This document shows positions 44,369 to 53,703 of a stretch of DNA of 64,000 nt, piece after piece. The notes beneath the pieces were generated by a model. The model was not told the origin of the DNA. It ran no database searches and saw nothing but the letters and a program-made list of their open reading frames with translations. Source of the stretch: Clostridium manihotivorum (GTDB taxonomy: Bacteria; Bacillota; Clostridia; Clostridiales; Clostridiaceae); assembly GCF_004015185.1 (NCBI RefSeq), contig NZ_CP025746.1, forward strand, positions 62,001 to 126,000, written 5' to 3'. Every line of letters starts with the position of its first letter. Position 1 is the stretch's first letter. A program made the translations under genes and the position numbers.

Positions 44369-45496
44369 ATGAATATGCAGAGGTTTATGTCAATAGTAAA
44401 AAAAGAATTTATTCAGATAAAGAGAGATAAGGCTAGCTTTGCAATAGCAATAATGATGCCTCTAATTATGATATTACTCTTTGGATATGCAGTAGTTACA
44501 GAACTAGAAAATATCTCATTGCTTGTATTGGATCAAAGTAATACGGCAGAAAGCCGTGAATTAATAAAAGGCTTCGAGAATACCTCATATTTTAAAGTAG
44601 TTGGAAAAGTGCACAGCATCGAAGCCATTGAAAATTCTTTAGATAAAGGAACAGCCCACTCTGCCCTTATCATCCCACCAGATTATTCTGAAAAAATTGC
44701 ACAAAATGCTAAGCCTACTATTCAATTCATCGTAGATGGCTCAGATCCAACTACAGCTAGAACGGCTTTTAGTAGTGGTATATTGGCTGCCCAGAACCAA
44801 AACACAAAGATACTTAGCAAATTTAATTCTAAGATAAATGTAAGTAACAATTTAGCAATAGATATAAGAACAAAAGTACTTTATAACCCAACTCTAAGAA
44901 ATCAAAACTATACAATTCCAGGCCTTATAGGGCTTATTATGCAAAATATAACCATAATATTGACGGCTTTCGCTTTAGTCAGAGAGAAGGAACGTGGCAC
45001 CTTAGAACAACTTATAGTATCTCCTCTAAAGTCACCTGAGATAATACTCGGAAAGCTTGTACCTTATATTGTCATTGGCTTCGCAGACTTTATATACTCC
45101 TTAGTCCTAGGTATATACTGGTTCAACATACCTATATCAGGAAGTATACCTCTGTTAATATTTTTAGGCTCTGGCTTCGTAGTTTGCGCATTAGCTATAG
45201 GTATATTAATATCTACAATAGCTAAAACTCAACTTCAAGCAATGCAAATGGCCTTTGTTGCATTACTGCCAAGTGTTTTACTATCAGGTTTTGTATTTCC
45301 AAGAGAAGCTATGCCAAAGATAATACAGTATCTAGGCAATATCATCCCCCTAACCTACTTCTTAAATATAATACGAGGAATAGCGCTAAAAGGGCTAGAT
45401 ATAGGGTATCTAATACAAGATGTAAGCTTATTGTTTATACTTGGTTTAGTATTATTAATTCTTAGTATATTCCGCTTCAGGAAAAAATTAGACTAA
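44369..45496 (+). CDS. ABC-2 efflux permease (YbhS/YbhR-like)
   Basis: This 375-residue membrane protein has one N-terminal span (about 22-45), a large outer loop (about 45-170) and five C-terminal spans. FALVREKERGTLEQLIVSPLKSPEIILGKLVPY is the ABC-2 hallmark, and LLSGFVFPREAMPKIIQYLGNIIPLTYFLNIIRGIALKG is the typical end. A single permease gene in the operon suggests a homodimer. It is followed by a bidirectional terminator facing the SRP RNA gene. Confidence 0.92.
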   Translation: MNMQRFMSIVKKEFIQIKRDKASFAIAIMMPLIMILLFGYAVVTELENISLLVLDQSNTAESRELIKGFENTSYFKVVGKVHSIEAIENSLDKGTAHSALIIPPDYSEKIAQNAKPTIQFIVDGSDPTTARTAFSSGILAAQNQNTKILSKFNSKINVSNNLAIDIRTKVLYNPTLRNQNYTIPGLIGLIMQNITIILTAFALVREKERGTLEQLIVSPLKSPEIILGKLVPYIVIGFADFIYSLVLGIYWFNIPISGSIPLLIFLGSGFVVCALAIGILISTIAKTQLQAMQMAFVALLPSVLLSGFVFPREAMPKIIQYLGNIIPLTYFLNIIRGIALKGLDIGYLIQDVSLLFILGLVLLILSIFRFRKKLD

Positions 45497-45500
45497 CAAA

Positions 45501-45529
45501 AAAGCCTTTCAGTATAACTGAAAGGCTTT
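45501..45529. terminator. Bidirectional terminator between the efflux operon and SRP RNA
   Basis: The 13-bp stem aaagcctttcagt/actgaaaggcttt has a 3-base loop, with A and T runs on both sides. It serves the permease on the plus strand and the SRP RNA on the minus strand. Confidence 0.92.
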
Positions 45530-45545
45530 ATAATTCAACTTAAAA

Positions 45546-45811
45546 GTCGTGCACCTCATGTCGACAATAATCTATGAGCGTTACCCATGCAGTTAGCTCA
45601 GGCCAGGCTGCTCCACGGCACACGACAGGAACCGCTTATCGCTGCTTCCTTCCGGACCTGACGAGGTTCACGGGCTGCCGTTGCGTGGGACCCAGCCATC
45701 AACACCACTTACATGGGGCAGGCCTCACAGATTAAGGCCTCGATGAGGAATTAAACCCTGCTATAGCGGATTGCAGGTACAGGGCACCGCTAACTCCCCG
45801 TCTAGCACGAC
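45546..45811 (-). ncRNA. ffs: Signal recognition particle RNA, large (Alu-containing) type
   Basis: This is an RNA of about 266 bases whose ends pair (gtcgtgc with gcacgac). The 5' Alu-like part has ggggagttagcggtgccctg, and the S-domain apical part has ggtccggaaggaagcagc, the universally conserved Ffh-binding region. It binds Ffh and guides membrane-protein targeting. It starts 2 bp after the CCA of the upstream tRNA-Ser, so both are probably made as one precursor. Ends are estimated from the terminal helix. Confidence 0.93.
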
Positions 45812-45813
45812 TA

Positions 45814-45903
45814 TGGCGGAGAGAGGGGGATTCGAACCCCCGGTAGAGTTTCCCCTACACACGCTTTCCAGGCGTGCTCCTTCAACCACTCGGACATCTC
45901 TCC
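45814..45903 (-). tRNA. tRNA-Ser (anticodon GGA)
   Basis: This is a 90-base cloverleaf with a 7-bp acceptor stem (ggagaga/tctctcc), anticodon loop ctggaaa (GGA, reading UCC and UCU) and a long variable arm (tgtaggggaaactcta, class II). The T arm is gggggttcgaatccccc and the CCA end is encoded. Bases 45904-46066 between it and lgt are AT-rich with no gene. Confidence 0.96.
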
Positions 45904-46037
45904 ATATATTATAGTGTGAGTTAAAGATATATATAAACATCATACTATCTTGCTGTCACGATTTTTATTATATATGTTTATATAACATTCGTCAACAGAC
46001 AAATTTTATCCTATATTAGTAGTGTATTTGAAAAAGT

Positions 46038-46058
46038 GGGGCATACTTATAATGCCCC
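46038..46058 (-). terminator. Terminator of lgt
   Basis: The 7-bp GC-rich stem ggggcat/atgcccc is followed on the minus strand by cactttttc, 9 bp past the lgt stop. Confidence 0.85.
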
Positions 46059-46066
46059 GTTATATA

Positions 46067-46846
46067 CTAATAAAATATTCCCTTTTTTCTTCTTAATATT
46101 GCAGTTATAAGTATTATACCGAAAATAATTAATGCTCCGCTGACAACCTGAGCAGTTCTTAACCCAAAGGCCATATAAAGACTGTCTGTTCTCAATCCTT
46201 CTATAAAGAATCTACCAATAGAATATAGAATCATATAGCTTCCAAGAACTATACCTTTATGTTCGCTTTTTCTCCTATAAAGAATCACTAATAATATTAT
46301 GCAAACAAGTATATTCCATAGCGATTCATATAAAAATGTAGGATTGTAATAAACACCATCAATAAGCATTCCACTTTGTATAAACTTAGGGAACTTGCTT
46401 ATAAACTCTTGACTAACAACTCCCCCATGAGCTTCACCGTTAAAGAAATTGCCCCACCTTCCTATGGCTTGAGCCAGTATTATTGAAGGTGCTGCAATAT
46501 CTGCAAACTCAAAAAAATTAAGTTTTTTAATTTTTGTATATATCAAAGCTGTAACTAGAGCAAAAATTACGCCTCCATGAATAGCAAGACCACCTTGTCT
46601 TATGTTTATAATTTGGCCAAGATTATTCTTATAATAATCAAATTCAAATACAACATAATAAAGCCTAGCTCCTATTATAGCCATCGGGAACGCTAAAATA
46701 AAAATATCCATAAGCTTGTCAAAACTAGTACCTTTCAGCTTACATGTAAAGTATGCCAATGCTAGAGCAGCAAGTACTCCAAATGAGATTAAAAGACCAT
46801 ACCATCTGATATCAAGTCCAAATACACTAAATGCAACTGGATTCAT
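46067..46846 (-). CDS. lgt: Prolipoprotein diacylglyceryl transferase
   Basis: This 259-residue membrane enzyme attaches diacylglycerol to the lipobox Cys of prelipoproteins such as YtfQ and the HlyD-like adaptor here. It has seven spans. [38 protein letters not shown] and [15 protein letters not shown] (Lgt signature) are conserved, as is [13 protein letters not shown] near the end. The ATG follows gggaggag. Confidence 0.95.
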   Translation of the reverse strand: MNPVAFSVFGLDIRWYGLLISFGVLAALALAYFTCKLKGTSFDKLMDIFILAFPMAIIGARLYYVVFEFDYYKNNLGQIINIRQGGLAIHGGVIFALVTALIYTKIKKLNFFEFADIAAPSIILAQAIGRWGNFFNGEAHGGVVSQEFISKFPKFIQSGMLIDGVYYNPTFLYESLWNILVCIILLVILYRRKSEHKGIVLGSYMILYSIGRFFIEGLRTDSLYMAFGLRTAQVVSGALIIFGIILITAILRRKKGIFY

Positions 46847-46996
46847 TAATGACTCCTCCCTTTCTAAACAGCAAAAGTTTATATTTTATTGTACCATAAA
46901 AGTATAAAAACTGTTAGATATTATCCATATATTTTATCTCCCACAAAAATCCACAAACAAAATTAGTCAATAAGTCCAAGTTTAATGTTTTTTAAT

Positions 46997-47470
46997 CTAA
47001 TTTAAATCCCTTAAGGCTTTATCAAGCTTGCTTGATTGTATCAGATTCTTTACAGATAGATCATAATATTCTTTTTCAGATCCAAAAATCATGAATCCAT
47101 CTTTACCTTTATCAGAAGATTCTATAGGAAATAGCAATCTACGATAAAGTACTGAATCTAAAAAATTCTTTTTAGATCTAAAGGATTGCTCTTTATCATA
47201 TATGAATTCTATTGATTTAGTATTGTCTCTTATCATATTTTCTTTTTCTGTATGGTCTATTCTTGTCTGCACACTTCTTAGTGTAAATCTCTTGCTAGTT
47301 AAGTTAACTATGTTTTCATATTCTTTATTTTCTTTTGATATTGTTATAGAAATATTCCCATTATGCACTATTATAATATCTGGTCTTGGTATTGGAGGAT
47401 AAATGCTTATCACTATTAATATTATTATAAACAGGCATAAAATTGCCCATATGCGCTTTATCTTTCTCAT
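46997..47470 (-). CDS. Hypothetical membrane-anchored protein
   Basis: This protein has 157 residues from ATG 47470 (SD gaggtgaag, close); a longer frame adds 15 residues without an SD. One N-terminal span (about residues 5-25, IWAILCLFIIILIVISI) is followed by a 130-residue outer or inner domain without known motifs: IIIVHNGNISITISKENKEYENIVNLTS and later FMIFGSEKEYYDLS. I do not recognise a family. It is flanked by 150 and 223 bp of AT-rich DNA and is probably transcribed alone. Confidence 0.6.
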   Translation of the reverse strand: MRKIKRIWAILCLFIIILIVISIYPPIPRPDIIIVHNGNISITISKENKEYENIVNLTSKRFTLRSVQTRIDHTEKENMIRDNTKSIEFIYDKEQSFRSKKNFLDSVLYRRLLFPIESSDKGKDGFMIFGSEKEYYDLSVKNLIQSSKLDKALRDLN

Positions 47471-47693
47471 CTTCACCTCAAGAAAACTTAACACATAAAT
47501 CACTCCATTATGCAATCTACATCTTTAGGGATTGTGTTAATAATGCAAAAGTTACTTCAAATAGATTTATAATTCCAGTGCTTTATATTTATTTCAGTAT
47601 CAACTAATAAATTCATAAATCTAATATCGTATAAACTTCACCTTAATTTAGTTAAAATCCTAAATTTTATATAATTATACAACTTACATGATA

Positions 47694-48437
47694 TCAGTTT
47701 TGATAAATATACTGATTGAAAGGCTTAGGCTTAACAGTTAAATTGTCTGAAATAATAGTAGGTACTTCAACAAGTTTGTTTCCCTCATAGACTTTAGCAC
47801 TTCCAAGAGTGCCTCGTATCTCTACCCATTGTCCACTTTTAGGGTAAGCAGCCTTATCAATAACTTTTATACCTATTATTTGAGAATCTGCTGCACAACA
47901 GCTCATGACAGTTCTAGCAATTATAAAGTCACTTTTATCCATATCTTGATTTTTATAGACCATACCTTCAGTAATAACTTGCCTTCCCTTATATTGATCT
48001 ATGTTCTTTTCTATATCTTCTAGATAACAGTAGTAATTCTCCCCTAATAACTCTATGGTTCCACCAGGTATCCTATCATAATGATGATGATGGTCTCCAG
48101 TAGCATCCCAATAACTTCTTGTTGAAAGTTTTATTCCTTTAAGACTTATTCCTTCAGTGCCAATATCCTTATTAGTAGCTAGTACAATTATGAAGATTGC
48201 CACTAAAAATATTAGGTAATCCTTTTTCACTCCGCCTCTATCAGGCACAGTAAATATCTTAAAAAATTGTATAACAGCTATCACTAAAAGAGCCACTATA
48301 GCAAATACTAAATATTTATCCATCTTTGGGTGAACAAAATTTGAAATACTTGAGGTTTTTAACAGATAAATTAATAGTATAGAACTTAAAACCAGAGTCA
48401 AAAACCATAAAAGTTCATTGAAGTTAAATTTTTTCAT
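47694..48437 (-). CDS. TIGR03943-type membrane protein (YcgQ-like)
   Basis: This 247-residue protein has three N-terminal spans (about 10-30, 42-62, 78-95) and an outer domain. It contains the His cluster GDHHHHYDR (near residue 118) and MSCCAADS, which could bind metal. ELLGENYYCYLEDIEKNIDQYKGRQV is a family block. The partner gene upstream (13-bp gap) is the permease that always accompanies it in Firmicutes. Zinc or another transition metal is a plausible cargo, given the CobW genes in the same run. The exact role is not settled in my knowledge. Confidence 0.83.
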   Translation of the reverse strand: MKKFNFNELLWFLTLVLSSILLIYLLKTSSISNFVHPKMDKYLVFAIVALLVIAVIQFFKIFTVPDRGGVKKDYLIFLVAIFIIVLATNKDIGTEGISLKGIKLSTRSYWDATGDHHHHYDRIPGGTIELLGENYYCYLEDIEKNIDQYKGRQVITEGMVYKNQDMDKSDFIIARTVMSCCAADSQIIGIKVIDKAAYPKSGQWVEIRGTLGSAKVYEGNKLVEVPTIISDNLTVKPKPFNQYIYQN

Positions 48438-48449
48438 AGTTTCTTCCTC

Positions 48450-49352
48450 CTAATATATTATACAACCAGCTATAAAGCATAATGAAAAAATGCAAAATAG
48501 CAGTTTTAACACGAAACTTTTCTTAAATGAAGAAAATAGCATAACCGTATTTTTCAAATCTATCATTGGCCCAAGAAGCAAAAATGACATAACAGCTCCT
48601 AATCCAAAACTATCCAAGAATGTGCTTGCAACAAAAGCATCTGCCTCAGAACATAGCGATGACAAAAACGCAAAGCCCATCATTATTAATATTGAAAAAG
48701 GTACATTGTGACCTAATAAAGCCAGCTTGTCCCTCGGTATAAGTACCTGACATAAGGCCGCTAAAGCAGCACCGATTATAAAATACTTTCCTATATCATA
48801 AAGTTCTTTAGATGAATGATCCAAAATGGTTAAAAACCTTGACTTACTGTTTTGATACCCACTACAACCGCATGTACATTTATCTTCTATATAAAAACCT
48901 CTCTCGGAAAGAACATCAAATCTACCATTTAATACATCAACTATATATCCTACTATTATTGATATTGATAAACCAAAAACAGCTCTATATAACAGTACCT
49001 TAATACTACCATTAAAAGCATAGTAGGTAGACATTAGTACAACAGGATTTATTATAGGCGTTGCAAGCATATAGGTTACCGCTACATTTAGTGGGACCCC
49101 CTTTTTTAAGAGCCCTCTTCCTATTGGTACCGTAGCGCATTCACACACAGGGAAAATCATCCCAATGAGAGATGCCATTAGTCCACCTAAAATCTTGTTT
49201 TTAGGAATTATCCTCTTAATAAGCTTCTCATCCAAGAATGTTTGTATAAACGCTGATACTAAAGCGCCTATTATTATAAAGGGCAGCGCTTCTAAGAAGA
49301 TACTAGCAAAAATAATTGAAAAATACTGAACTATTCCAATAATATTATTCAT
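48450..49352 (-). CDS. DUF318/ArsP-like permease (YcgR-like)
   Basis: This 300-residue protein has about eight spans in two similar halves. SAFIQTFLDEKLIKRIIPKNKILGGLMASLIGMIFPVCECATVPIGRGLLKKG contains the CEC motif with Pro that marks the family, and SSLCSEADAFVAS is its counterpart in the second half. A cytoplasmic loop has KCTCGCSGY, three Cys likely to bind metal. It lies 11 bp downstream of the small CobW-like gene and 12 bp upstream of its TIGR03943 partner. Confidence 0.87.
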   Translation of the reverse strand: MNNIIGIVQYFSIIFASIFLEALPFIIIGALVSAFIQTFLDEKLIKRIIPKNKILGGLMASLIGMIFPVCECATVPIGRGLLKKGVPLNVAVTYMLATPIINPVVLMSTYYAFNGSIKVLLYRAVFGLSISIIVGYIVDVLNGRFDVLSERGFYIEDKCTCGCSGYQNSKSRFLTILDHSSKELYDIGKYFIIGAALAALCQVLIPRDKLALLGHNVPFSILIMMGFAFLSSLCSEADAFVASTFLDSFGLGAVMSFLLLGPMIDLKNTVMLFSSFKKSFVLKLLFCIFSLCFIAGCIIY

Positions 49353-49363
49353 ATCAATCCTCT

Positions 49364-49963
49364 TTAAACAAACTTTTTAATTATGCTACAGTTTTTTACA
49401 TCTTCATATAGACTTGTAGAGCTCCTGCATTGTAAAATATGGGCGTGAAGATTTATAGCCTTCAACATATCTTCCAATTGCCGCTTCTTCTCTTCACTAA
49501 TGGAATCACAACTATTCATAACTATAAGATCTGCTGATCTTAAGTTAGGAATAATTAATGACCCCATATTCTTAATAAACATATTTAAAGTTAAACTGTC
49601 CACCACTGTAACAATTCCAGTAACCTTAACTTTTCTTTTTAACTCTTTTAAATTTAAGAATGTCAAGAAGTCATCTAAATTGCTTACTCCATTACACTCT
49701 ATTATTATTCTTTTAGGTGCATAAAAATTGATAATCCTCATAAAGTTTTTTATATCTAATTGTTCATTCTTTTTGTACTTTCTTAGTGTTACGTTCTTTC
49801 TTTTTATTAATTCATCAGATAGCTGGGTTCTACCGTTTTCACATTGTAGTACAAGCAGCCCTTCATCAGCTTTCCCTGATATATCTATGAACGCCTGAAG
49901 GAATGATGTCTTTCCCGCCCCCAAGAAACCTGTCACTAATTCTATGTCAGTTTTCCCTAACAT
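49364..49963 (-). CDS. Short CobW/G3E-like GTPase without the CxCC motif
   Basis: This 199-residue protein keeps Walker A GFLGAGKTS (12-20), the Asp of VVDSLTLNMFI and a base-recognition-like segment (LIVMNSCDSIS instead of NKxD). It lacks the C-terminal CobW domain and the CxCC metal-binding motif of its larger neighbour; the usual ENEFGE-type block is CENGR. It may be an accessory or regulatory GTPase for the metal cluster. SD aggaggtt is 4-5 bp from the ATG. It lies 26 bp downstream of the larger CobW gene. Confidence 0.78.
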   Translation of the reverse strand: MLGKTDIELVTGFLGAGKTSFLQAFIDISGKADEGLLVLQCENGRTQLSDELIKRKNVTLRKYKKNEQLDIKNFMRIINFYAPKRIIIECNGVSNLDDFLTFLNLKELKRKVKVTGIVTVVDSLTLNMFIKNMGSLIIPNLRSADLIVMNSCDSISEEKKRQLEDMLKAINLHAHILQCRSSTSLYEDVKNCSIIKKFV

Positions 49964-49988
49964 TTATAACCTCCTATTTATAGTTCTA

Positions 49989-50963
49989 TTATCCGATATG
50001 CTTTTTAAAAAAAAGTTCTTCTATTGCAACCTTATCCAATTTACTTCCTATAACAGAAACTCTCCTATGACTTCTAGAGTTAATCTCCTTAATCTCTATA
50101 TAGTTCGGAATATAATCAAACTTAATCCACTTTCCATCTAATAATTCAATTATTCCTTTAGCCCTTATGACAAATCCTACCCTTTTATCATCTTTGAGAC
50201 TTTCTAGTATCAAGTTAACTTCATCAATACTAAATCTAGAATAAATCTCTTTAGCCCAAACATCAAAAACATCTTTAGCTAAACTATTAGTTACTGTCTT
50301 AGAATTTCTTATAACATGAGTAATATTTAGGGACTTTCTCGCTTGATTAGAGTCCCTCATTAAATCATCAATCCTTTGTTCACAAACACTTATTATTCTC
50401 TGGGAAGGCAACCTATCCCAAGGAGTTGTTATTATAGAACATCTGGGGTTTATTTTCCTTATGGCCATCACCACATGAGTAATTTCTTGATCATTGGAAC
50501 TTTGAGTTCTGCTTAATATTACGGTTCTAGCATTTACAATTTGATTCGTATAAAATTCTCCAAAATTAGTTATATACAGATCAAAGTTGTTTATATCAAC
50601 CACTACAGCTTGTATATTTATCTTAATATTACCCAACGAGTCTAAGGCTTTTATAAAAGACACCACTCTTGATAACTTGGCTACTCCAGAAGGTTCAATA
50701 ATTAATCTGTCTGGATTATATTCTCTTGCCATTACATCAACAGCCTTAACAAAATCCTCACTTATTGAGCAACATATGCATCCTGAAACTATCTCTTTAA
50801 TACATATATTACTTCCACCTAGCAACTCACCATCTATACCAACTTCACCATATTCATTTTCAATAATTACTATTCTTTCTCTATACAATTGCTCTTTTAT
50901 TAATTTTTTAATCAAAGTAGTTTTACCTGCTCCCAAGAAGCCTGAAATTATGTCAATCTTCAT
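49989..50963 (-). CDS. CobW/G3E-family GTPase, probable metal chaperone
   Basis: This protein has 324 residues from ATG 50963 (SD aaggggg, 9 bp). Walker A is GFLGAGKTT (8-16), ENEYGEVGIDGELL follows, and the metal-binding CxCC is C62-x-C64-C65 in VSGCICCSI. DRLIIEPSGVAKLS is the switch region. The C-terminal half carries a CobW_C-like domain ending in RRVSVIGSKLDKVAIEELF. Family members deliver zinc or cobalt to client proteins. As first gene of a four-gene run with a YcgR/YcgQ pair, zinc handling is plausible; I found no clear Zur box upstream. Confidence 0.88.
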   Translation of the reverse strand: MKIDIISGFLGAGKTTLIKKLIKEQLYRERIVIIENEYGEVGIDGELLGGSNICIKEIVSGCICCSISEDFVKAVDVMAREYNPDRLIIEPSGVAKLSRVVSFIKALDSLGNIKINIQAVVVDINNFDLYITNFGEFYTNQIVNARTVILSRTQSSNDQEITHVVMAIRKINPRCSIITTPWDRLPSQRIISVCEQRIDDLMRDSNQARKSLNITHVIRNSKTVTNSLAKDVFDVWAKEIYSRFSIDEVNLILESLKDDKRVGFVIRAKGIIELLDGKWIKFDYIPNYIEIKEINSRSHRRVSVIGSKLDKVAIEELFFKKHIG

Positions 50964-51357
50964 ATATGATATCCCCCTTAAATATTTCTTAGGAAATAGA
51001 ACACTACAATTCATATTTACACCAATTTATATGTTATGCATTACTTTTAATTTGTTGCCTTAGTAATTATATTCATACTACACAAATATTTATACTAATT
51101 TAATAGATTATAAATTTTACGATTTTGTAAAGGTAAATACACAAAGCCATCTATATAAAGTGTTCACATAATAATATTATGTAACCCAACAGTTTCTTTT
51201 GTGCATTTACATTTTTTCAATTTTAAAACTTCTTAACAAATTAATTTATTTTATGTAAATTAATGTAATAAGGAGATTTAAGGACTTTACCGAAGATATT
51301 TTGAAAATTTAACCATTTTGTAACTTTTTTAAGACTTTATATATGTATCAAAACCCA
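50964..51357. other. Divergent promoter region between the CobW run and the protease
   Basis: AT-rich, about 400 bp, no frame with an SD on either strand. I looked for a Zur-type palindrome near the CobW start and saw none that convinced me. Confidence 0.5.
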
Positions 51358-51459
51358 TATAATATAAATTAAACTCTTTAATTTTTTAACTTAAACCAGA
51401 GAATACTTTGGTTTATATATTCTTTTACCAAGAATTTTGGGGCAATAATTCTGGTTTAA
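51358..51459 (+). promoter_or_regulatory. Protease promoter -10 and leader stem-loop
   Basis: A consensus TATAAT is at 51358-51363; the -35 is poor, as in activator-dependent or stationary-phase promoters. About 30 bp later a 10-bp stem (51391-51400 with 51450-51459) closes a 49-base loop containing partial repeats of the same arms. The start codon is 52 bp further on. The stem may stabilise the message. Confidence 0.45.
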
Positions 51460-51510
51460 GGGATAAGTTTATAGAGTTAATAATCTAATTAAATAAAAGG
51501 GGGCAACAAA

Positions 51511-53550
51511 ATGAACAAGAAAATTATTTCATCCTTGATTGCTGTATCTGTTGTAACTACTTGCGTAGTGCAAGCTAAGTCATCAGCCTCAGCATCAACT
51601 AACAATGCTGAGGAGAAAAAGGCTCAGATTGTTGAAAAGTTAACCAAGCTAAGTGAAGGAAAGTTAAAATCTGATCTTCACAAGAGTAAAGAAAAGGATG
51701 GTAAACTGCAAGTCTTCATCTCTGGTAAACTTTCAGACAAGCAAGCTATAGATGAAAAGTCAGCACTAACTTTCCTTGAAGACAACAAGGACTTGTTTGG
51801 TGTAAAGGAACCATCAAATAACTTTAAAATCCTATCTATAAATAAGGACGAGTTAGGCTTTACTAATGTAAAGGCTGCTCAGCTTATAAATGGAACACCG
51901 GTAAGAGGAGCTGAAATCATAGTTCAATTTGATAAGACAGGGGTTGTATCTAATGTATCCGGATCACTAGCTAGTGGCGTTGATTCTCCAAAATCAATAA
52001 TTGCTAACACTGTAACTGAAAAACAAGCTATAGATACAGCAAAAAAGCAATTTAAGTTCAATTCATTAGCAAAAGATCCTACTGTTGAAAAACAGATAAT
52101 TGTTTTAGATGGTAAAGCTTATGACACTTATAAAGTTAATATCTACTATCAAGATCCAGAGATAGCTAACTGGGACGTATTTATAGACACTAACTCAGGA
52201 AATGTTATTGATAAGAAGAGCAAGATAAGATTTGATGGAAATGTTACAGGAAGTGGTACCTTAGTAGATGGAACTACTAAGTCCTTAAATCTATATCAAT
52301 CAGGTTCTTCATATCAAATGCTAGACAAGACTAAGGCGATGACTGGTCAAATAAAAACTTATACTGCTGCTAACAGAGAAACAGAACCAGGAACCTTAGT
52401 TGCCAATTCATCTTCAACCTTTAATACAACAAGCTTCAAGGCACCAGTAAGCGCCCACTACTATGCAGGAGTAGTTTATGATTTCTATAAGAATCTTCTT
52501 GGAAGAAACAGTATAGATAACAATGGAATGTCAATAATCTCAACTGCTCACTATGGTAGTGCTTATAATAATGCTTACTGGGATGGTAACCAAATGGTTT
52601 ATGGTGATGGAGACGGAACCACCTTCACTTATTTCAGTGGTGATCTAGATGTAGTAGGACATGAGCTTACCCATGGTGTAACTCAATACACTGCTAACCT
52701 AGACTATCAAGATGAGCCAGGTGCTCTAAATGAATCAATGTCAGATGTAATGGGCGTATTGATAGATAGCTATGATAAGTATAATGTTAGAGGTGGTGGC
52801 ACTTGGCAGTTTAGTTCTACTGACTGGGTTGTTGGTGATAAGATATACACTCCTGGAACTCCTGGTGACGCATTAAGAAGTCTGGCTAATCCGACTCTAT
52901 ATGATCAACCTGACAATTACAGCAACTATGTTAGTACTAGTGATGATAATGGAGGGGTTCATACAAACAGTGGTATCCCTAACAAAGCAGCTTACTTAGT
53001 TGCTCAATCCTTAGGCTGTGAAAAAACCGCAAAGATATACTATAGAGCTCTTACAACTTATATGAGTTCTTCTACAGACTTCTTAGCTGCTAGAAATGCT
53101 ATAGTAAAAGCTGCTACAGATTTATATGGCGCTTCAAGTGCTGAAGTGACTGCAGTTAACAATGCATTTAGCGGGGTAGGAATAGGTTCATCAACTACAC
53201 CAACTACTGATCCATATGAACCTAACGATACTACAGCTCAAGCTTATGCAATAACTTCAGGAACAGCTTACAGCTCATATATAGCTACTTCTACTGATAA
53301 AGATTATTACAAATTAAGTGCAACAAGCGGGAAAACCATAAGCATAAGCTTAACAACTTTACCTAAAGACTATGATTTATATCTATATAACAGCAGTGGT
53401 ACTTTAGTAGCAAAATCAGTAAATGGTTCTACAACTTCAGAGAGTATAAGTTATACTCCATCTTCTTCAGGAACCTACTATATACTTGTCTTTGGCTACA
53501 ACGGTAACTATAGCACTGCTACAAAGTATACTTTAAAAGCTACATTCTAG
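51511..53550 (+). CDS. Secreted M4-family (thermolysin-like) metalloprotease with PPC domain
   Basis: This 679-residue preproenzyme has a signal peptide at 1-28 (ASA-type site), an FTP/PepSY propeptide to about 235, an M4 catalytic domain about 240-560 and a C-terminal PPC domain about 565-679 (DPYEPNDTTAQAY, YDLYLYNSSG). Zinc ligands are H384 and H388 in GHELTHGV and E408 in NESMSD, with catalytic E385. GGVHTNSGIPNKAAYL holds the transition-state His. It degrades proteins outside the cell. SD aaaggggg is 8 bp from the ATG, and a strong terminator follows. Confidence 0.95.
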   Translation: MNKKIISSLIAVSVVTTCVVQAKSSASASTNNAEEKKAQIVEKLTKLSEGKLKSDLHKSKEKDGKLQVFISGKLSDKQAIDEKSALTFLEDNKDLFGVKEPSNNFKILSINKDELGFTNVKAAQLINGTPVRGAEIIVQFDKTGVVSNVSGSLASGVDSPKSIIANTVTEKQAIDTAKKQFKFNSLAKDPTVEKQIIVLDGKAYDTYKVNIYYQDPEIANWDVFIDTNSGNVIDKKSKIRFDGNVTGSGTLVDGTTKSLNLYQSGSSYQMLDKTKAMTGQIKTYTAANRETEPGTLVANSSSTFNTTSFKAPVSAHYYAGVVYDFYKNLLGRNSIDNNGMSIISTAHYGSAYNNAYWDGNQMVYGDGDGTTFTYFSGDLDVVGHELTHGVTQYTANLDYQDEPGALNESMSDVMGVLIDSYDKYNVRGGGTWQFSSTDWVVGDKIYTPGTPGDALRSLANPTLYDQPDNYSNYVSTSDDNGGVHTNSGIPNKAAYLVAQSLGCEKTAKIYYRALTTYMSSSTDFLAARNAIVKAATDLYGASSAEVTAVNNAFSGVGIGSSTTPTTDPYEPNDTTAQAYAITSGTAYSSYIATSTDKDYYKLSATSGKTISISLTTLPKDYDLYLYNSSGTLVAKSVNGSTTSESISYTPSSSGTYYILVFGYNGNYSTATKYTLKATF

Positions 53551-53556
53551 AATAAT

Positions 53557-53594
53557 AAAAAACCACTAAAGTGCTTTTCTTTAGTGGTTTTTTT
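53557..53594 (+). terminator. Terminator of the M4 protease gene
   Basis: The 15-bp stem aaaaaaccactaaag/ctttagtggtttttt has a 7-base loop and a T-run, and ends 3 bp before repeat A copy 3. The core is identical to that at 35998-36036. Confidence 0.93.
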
Positions 53595-53597
53595 GCG

Positions 53598-53645
53598 CAT
53601 CTACCTTTTCTGACCGTATGTGAAGAAATTCTGGCAGGCGACATA
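53598..53645 (+). repeat. Dispersed 48-bp repeat A, copy 3
   Basis: It is nearly identical to copies at 8812 and 21146. A change from ctgcc to ctacc weakens the outer stem here. It follows a terminator T-run and gcg, as copy 2 does. Confidence 0.83.
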
Positions 53646-53703
53646 TTTTCTCTTTTACTTTTTATTTTAATAGCATTCCTAATATACTTAAGATTAATAT
53701 ATA

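Noticed and set aside
45761..45943. A 60-codon frame on the minus strand
   Set aside because: It runs through the tRNA-Ser and the 5' part of the SRP RNA gene and is a by-product of their sequence.
50964..51060. Search for a Zur or Fur box before the CobW-type genes
   Set aside because: No palindrome of sufficient quality was found, so metal control remains unproven from sequence.
51391..51459. Leader of the M4 protease considered as a riboswitch
   Set aside because: It is only one stem with partial repeats and no known aptamer motif, so it is listed only as a leader stem-loop.
8812..53645. The three repeat A copies considered as remains of a CRISPR array
   Set aside because: They are more than 10 kb apart, each tied to a terminator, with no spacers and no cas genes.
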